NCBI GenBank assembly: GCA_003164415.1
Contig: PLTK01000192.1
Span: 1,243-10,951, forward strand
Source of the DNA: Methanobacterium sp.
GTDB lineage: Archaea > Methanobacteriota > Methanobacteria > Methanobacteriales > Methanobacteriaceae
Direction of reading: 5' to 3'
DNA length: 9,709 nt
Shown: in pieces, positions 7,223 to 9,709 of the stretch
Position numbering within the stretch: position 1 is the first letter of the stretch
Layout of the letters: each line of letters starts with the position of its first letter
The notes under the pieces: generated by a model
Databases searched by the model: none
Told to the model about the DNA's origin: nothing
What the model saw: only the letters and a program-made list of their open reading frames with translations
Program-made: the position numbers and the translations under genes

Positions 7223-7580
7223 ATATCACGTTTACATTGTGCTTTCCTATTTGCATAATGAATATTCTATCTGTTTTTCTACATACTGTTAGTACTACCC
7301 AACCAGATCATTCAACACCTGCTACTGCTTGAGTAAATTCTTTTTTAAATCTTTCAAAAGAACCAAAGTCCTTTTTATATATATTCTGCTATGGTTTCTG
7401 TGGGTTCTTCTCCATATGTATCTGCAGGTCCTATATTAGTCCAGAAATAATTATGGAGCACAAATCATCCTACATGAAAAGTTAATTCATTTGAAATGGC
7501 TTTAACATCAAAGTCTACACCATTTCGTGCATCAAATTTTTAAGCAATGCGATTGCACCGTCAACATTTGCAAGAACTTA
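7223..7580 (-). pseudogene. truncated Fe/Mn superoxide dismutase remnant
   Basis: Superoxide dismutase converts superoxide to oxygen and hydrogen peroxide. On the minus strand the pieces read: VDGAIALLKNL; DARNGVDFDVKAISNELTF; HVG-stop-FVLHNYFWTNIGPAD; YGEEPTETIAEYI; KKDFGSFERFKKEFTQAVAG; VE-stop-SGWVVLTVCRKTDRIFI; MQIGKHNVNVI. This is the standard order from the second helix to the central sheet of the family, and KDFGSFERFKKEF and SGWVVL are hallmarks. Missing are the N-terminal ~30 residues with the first metal His, and the whole C-terminal part with the Asp-x-Trp-Glu-His metal site. Lesions: TGA at 7465-7467 and 7308-7310, both where Gly is expected; an extra base at about 7377 making TAA at 7375-7377; and a frame change near 7540. 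An AGGTGA at about 7606-7611 may be its old ribosome binding site. Confidence 0.88.
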
Positions 7581-7589
7581 TAAAACTGT

Positions 7590-8073
7590 ATACTTTTTTA
7601 AACTTATCACCTATATATTAAATTACTTATTATTTTATTGATATTACCTCTAAATTGTAATGAAAAAAACATGAATTTTAGAAATTTATCAAATCCTCTA
7701 GTGTTTTTGGAATTTTGGTAAAAATGTTGGAAATGCTTATTGTATAGGCAAAAACCTAAAAAAATAAAGTTTTTTTTTAACACTATGCGAAAATGGAGAA
7801 TTATTATAATCAGAAAAAAAATATTAATGAAATTAACTTGCATTTATTGGTACTTTTGCAGTTTTTATTTTAATATTATGTTGCAACAATCTTTTTTTTA
7901 CCTGTTGCTATAGAAGTAAGTCCTTGTTTTATAGGTTTTATTAATATCTATTGTTTATCATATTAGCTTAATTAATTTGACATGGTACATGCTATTTATC
8001 TCATTTAATCACAATTAGCTATGTTAAGATATGTACTGATTTATATAGAAAATTTCATCAGACAAGTGATCAA
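7590..8073. other. AT-rich gap with no recognised gene
   Basis: About 480 nt between the superoxide dismutase and histone remnants. It holds long A and T runs. One 78-codon minus-strand frame (7607-7843) is made of Phe, Ile, Asn and Lys with no domain-like pattern and is probably chance. A plus-strand stretch near 7845-7885 would read as a short hydrophobic helix (IGTFAVFILILCC) and a minus-strand stretch near 7875-7925 reads GLTSIATGKKKIVAT. Neither can be assigned. Given its neighbours, this may be decayed coding DNA beyond recognition, with the part next to 7610 possibly the old promoter of the dismutase. Confidence 0.35.
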
Positions 8074-8236
8074 TTATCGATTAATTAAAAAAATAAGTTC
8101 TTTAATTGCTAATTCGATATCTGATTCGTTTACAGTTACTCTTTCGGCGTGTTTTTGCAAGTTTAACTGCTTTTATAGAGATATCTTCTCCAAATTATTC
8201 TAAAAACTTTGTTTAAAGATCCTTTTGAATCTTCAT
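8074..8236 (-). pseudogene. decayed archaeal histone (C-terminal two thirds)
   Basis: Archaeal histones are ~67-residue histone-fold proteins that wrap DNA. The minus strand reads, with frame corrections, ENEDSKGSLNK, KFLE-stop-FGEDISIKAVKLAK, then HAERVTVNESDIELAIKEL. This matches the long central helix, second loop and third helix (family form: LEE-GEEI--KAVKLAKHAGRKTV-ASDIELAVK). Lesions are an extra base in the A-run within 8152-8156, which splits LAK from HAE; TAA at 8195-8197 where Glu is expected; and a frame change near 8210. The N-terminal part (the first helix, normally PIAPVGRIIKNAG) is lost, and the remnant begins inside the 3' end of the neighbouring membrane-protein gene. A complete histone gene should exist elsewhere in the genome. 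Confidence 0.82.
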
Positions 8237-8239
8237 TTT

Positions 8240-8425
8240 CTATAATTTTCTTATAAGTATGAAATAACCAATTATAAACACAATACTAATTGATACATTC
8301 ACGATTAGTCTCGCTGTGAAATCGTGGTTTAAATATGTCATTGTGTCTAAAAGAACTATTAAAGCTATCCAAATGATTAGATATATTGCTGTAATTAATG
8401 GATTTCCTATTTTTTTTCGGTTCAT
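8240..8425 (-). CDS. small two-helix membrane protein
   Basis: A 61-residue protein starting MNRKKIGNPLITAIYL. Two membrane helices are visible, about 9-31 (LITAIYLIIWIALIVLL) and 40-59 (LIVNVSISIVFIIGYFILI), with basic residues at both ends (NRKK and RKL). I chose the ATG at 8423-8425 rather than the GTG four codons earlier because its ATGA overlaps the stop codon of the upstream gene, the usual form of translational coupling, and GGTGG lies 7 nt before it. No family is recognised. It probably partners the 73-aa membrane protein encoded just upstream. The last bases touch the histone remnant. Confidence 0.65.
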   Translation of the reverse strand: MNRKKIGNPLITAIYLIIWIALIVLLDTMTYLNHDFTARLIVNVSISIVFIIGYFILIRKL

Positions 8426-8643
8426 TCTAGATTCCACCCTGTTAAAATTGTGATTACAAAAAAAACGATAAGTGCTATGATAAAAATTATTATACTAGTA
8501 ATACTTATTCGGAAATGTAGAAAATCTAGTATTATAGTTAATATTAATAGGAATGTTATAATCCATCCTTGCCATGTTGCTGGAGCTGGTCCATATCCGA
8601 CACTTTTTTTACCAAACCATGATTTTTGAGTAAATCTTTTCAC
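8422..8643 (-). CDS. small membrane protein with WFGKK...TWQGW motif
   Basis: A 73-residue protein. The N terminus, KSWFGKKSVGYGPAPATWQGW, is followed by two hydrophobic helices at about 28-43 and 47-67. This FG-K-x-GxG-x-P-x-TWQGW signature at the head of a short membrane protein recurs in unrelated bacteria and archaea as an uncharacterised family (recognised from memory; no name given). It is first of a two-gene unit and overlaps the next gene by 4 nt (ATGA). The start is GTG, because the frame is closed by TAG a few codons upstream; GGTGA lies about 4 nt before it. Both genes are membrane proteins, so a two-subunit membrane assembly is likely. Its function is unknown. Confidence 0.75.
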   Translation of the reverse strand: MKRFTQKSWFGKKSVGYGPAPATWQGWIITFLLILTIILDFLHFRISITSIIIFIIALIVFFVITILTGWNLE

Positions 8644-8924
8644 CTTTTCACCTTCACTAATCTAAAGTAACCTCTCTAAAGATAATATTCTTACACGTTT
8701 TTTTTAATATTTTCATGAATATTTTAAATTTGGTAAACAAAATTAATAAACTTTCAGCTTTTAACATTAAAGTTCTTAATACAAATTTATAATACAGATA
8801 AAAGAATATTGGACATTATTTCATGAATAGTGTTTTCTTTTGAAGCTATTTGTGAATTTCTATGTATGCAGGCAACACACGTTATATTCAATCTAATAAA
8901 TTATAATTATATAATAATTATCTC
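8644..8924. other. AT-rich intergenic region upstream of the membrane-protein pair
   Basis: No open frame with protein-like content and no RNA fold is seen. The stretch near 8700-8718 (minus strand AAAATATTAAAAAAAACG) could hold the TATA region of the two small membrane-protein genes, giving a leader of roughly 40-50 nt. No remnant of a known gene was found here, unlike the gap at 6912-8239. Confidence 0.35.
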
Positions 8925-8943
8925 AAAAAAATTCAAAGAATTT
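8925..8943 (-). terminator. likely transcription terminator of the Dsr-like gene
   Basis: On the minus strand, directly after the TAA stop, AAATTC-TTT-GAATTT forms a 6-bp inverted repeat that runs into a T-run. A T-run behind a gene is the usual archaeal termination signal, and the small hairpin may help. The stem is weak (mostly A-T pairs). Confidence 0.45.
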
Positions 8944-8944
8944 A

Positions 8945-9619
8945 TTACTCTTTTTGTATGATATCTTGAGAAAACTTTTCAAATCCAATTTTATCTATAA
9001 ATGCTCCCATACGTTTTCCTATACCTTTTTTTATATAATAGTCCAGAATTTTGTTTATATAATCTATGACCTGATCATTTGAAAGATTTTTTGCAAATAA
9101 AATACCTTTTCTAGTTTGGAGTCCACATGTTCCACCTACATACATCTTCCAACCTTTAGGGGTTCCTATAATGCCTATATCTCGTACTGTGGATTCAGCG
9201 CATGAACTATTACAACCTGAAATTGAAATTTTAACTTTGGCTGGTGTTTTTATTCTATGAAAATTTTCATCAATTTTTAATCCAAGTTCAACGGTGTTTT
9301 GATAGCCTTTTTTGCAGGAAGTGTTCCCTGTGCAAAATTTAGCTGCCCGCACAGATTTTCCAATATGTCCACCGGGTTCCATTCCCAAATCATAATATAT
9401 AGAATCGATATCTTCCTCTTTAACTCCAAAAAAACTTATCCTATGTTCTGATGTAATTTTAATAAATTTAACTTCATATTTTTCAGCTACATCTGCAAAT
9501 TTACGTAATGTAACAGGATCCACCAAACCTCCAGGAATATAAGGAATTATAGCATAAGTTTCCATATCCCTCTGGACTGCAGCTCCTTTTTCAGGTATAT
9601 TTTGTTTCTTTTCTCCCAT
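8945..9619 (-). CDS. dissimilatory sulfite reductase-like siroheme / 4Fe-4S protein (Dsr-LP, small type)
   Basis: A 224-residue protein. Residues about 20-80 form the ferredoxin-like half domain of nitrite/sulfite reductases (AIIPYIPGGLVDPVTLRKFAD, ending in the HRISFFG strand). Residues about 83-170 carry the siroheme and 4Fe-4S cluster site: Cys96-x5-Cys102 (CTGNTSC) and Cys136-x3-Cys140 (SGCNSSCAES). Cys165 in GGTCGLQTRKG is extra. A short helical tail follows (DQVIDYINKILDYYIKKG). The length is normal for the small Dsr-like proteins of methanogens, which have a single half-domain pair rather than the double form of true sulfite reductases. Their substrate is not established; reduction of sulfite or another small sulfur or nitrogen compound is proposed for the family. 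It stands alone with its own ribosome binding site and terminator. It should be cytosolic. The family call is firm; the reaction is not. Confidence 0.9.
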   Translation of the reverse strand: MGEKKQNIPEKGAAVQRDMETYAIIPYIPGGLVDPVTLRKFADVAEKYEVKFIKITSEHRISFFGVKEEDIDSIYYDLGMEPGGHIGKSVRAAKFCTGNTSCKKGYQNTVELGLKIDENFHRIKTPAKVKISISGCNSSCAESTVRDIGIIGTPKGWKMYVGGTCGLQTRKGILFAKNLSNDQVIDYINKILDYYIKKGIGKRMGAFIDKIGFEKFSQDIIQKE

Positions 9620-9623
9620 ATTT

Positions 9624-9630
9624 TCACCTC
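9624..9630 (-). promoter_or_regulatory. strong ribosome binding site of the Dsr-like gene
   Basis: GAGGTGA lies 4 nt before the ATG at 9617-9619. It is a full match to the archaeal anti-Shine-Dalgarno sequence and settles the start. It is the best such site in front of an intact gene in the window, suggesting efficient translation. Confidence 0.8.
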
Positions 9631-9671
9631 TATGTTAAAATTATACATTTAAAAAGATACTATAAGGAATA

Positions 9672-9678
9672 ATATATC
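9672..9678 (-). promoter_or_regulatory. candidate TATA box of the Dsr-like gene
   Basis: Minus-strand GATATATT lies about 55 nt before the ATG. Transcription starting ~25 nt downstream would give a leader of about 30 nt that includes the ribosome binding site. A second AT-rich candidate (TTTTTAAATG at about 9649-9658) would leave almost no room for the ribosome binding site, so the first is preferred. Confidence 0.3.
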
Positions 9679-9709
9679 AGGATTTATTTTAGTAGGGTTA
9701 TATTTTATA

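Noticed and set aside
7308..7467. Two in-frame TGA codons in the superoxide dismutase remnant, both where glycine is expected, raising the idea of a recoded TGA.
   Set aside because: Intact genes here end with TGA (the 497-aa kinase at 2103-2105 and the 73-aa protein at 8422-8424), and the same remnant also has frameshifts, a TAA and missing ends. A GGA to TGA change by simple decay explains both.
7607..7843. A 78-codon minus-strand frame.
   Set aside because: Its composition (Phe, Ile, Asn, Lys) is what AT-rich DNA gives by chance. No motif, no clear ribosome binding site, and it lies between remnants of decayed genes.
8021..8203. A 60-codon plus-strand frame.
   Set aside because: It runs antisense over the histone remnant, which explains the sequence better; the frame has no protein-like pattern of its own.
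810..8236. The many single-base indels could be homopolymer sequencing errors.
   Set aside because: Kinase genes of 945 and 497 codons in the same AT-rich sequence are free of frameshifts, and the broken genes also lack whole blocks and carry nonsense changes. True decay is more likely, although individual indels still deserve a check in reads.
1..9709. Search for CRISPR repeats, tRNA or rRNA genes and insertion-sequence ends.
   Set aside because: No regularly spaced direct repeats, no cloverleaf-like GTTCRA loop with matching stems, and no transposase frame or paired terminal inverted repeats were seen by eye. A covariance-model search would settle small RNAs.

Overview
The window is very AT-rich and reads as chromosome of a methanogenic archaeon, most likely Methanobacterium or a close relative. 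Four things support this: a Dsr-like siroheme protein of the type found in methanogens, remnants of an archaeal histone and of a methanogen-type Fe/Mn superoxide dismutase, archaeal-style Shine-Dalgarno sites (GAGGTGA, GAGGAG), and long soluble PAS histidine kinases. The genus is inferred, not proven. Almost all intact genes are on the minus strand. No rRNA, tRNA, CRISPR array or insertion sequence was recognised.

Left part (1-2102). A possible gene end sits at the left edge. Next come a small unknown acidic protein (106-441, minus) and a decayed plus-strand gene at 810-1765. The decayed gene is an AlbA_2 (Schlafen-type) ATP-binding protein. Its lesions can be read one by one: single-base frameshifts, one in-frame TGA and two larger internal losses. 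A 36-codon open frame for a one-helix membrane peptide follows (1831-1941).

Centre (2103-6911, minus). Three genes form a tight signalling operon. In transcription order they are a five-PAS histidine kinase (945 aa), a single-domain response regulator (146 aa) and a receiver-PAS-histidine kinase hybrid (497 aa), with gaps of 16 and 20 nt. None has a membrane segment or a DNA-binding output domain, so the set looks like a cytosolic phosphorelay whose output is encoded elsewhere or works through protein contact. One PAS domain is almost the same in both kinases.

Right-centre (6912-8239) looks like a long non-coding gap but holds at least three gene remnants, all on the minus strand. These are the last ~60 residues of a HisKA_2-type histidine kinase (about 7035-7222), the middle of a superoxide dismutase joined directly to it (about 7223-7580), and the C-terminal two thirds of an archaeal histone (about 8074-8236). 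The 480 nt between the last two are not explained.

Right end (8240-9709, minus). Two small membrane proteins overlap by ATGA and are probably translationally coupled. Beyond a 300-nt AT-rich gap lies an intact Dsr-like siroheme/4Fe-4S protein (8945-9619) with a strong ribosome binding site.
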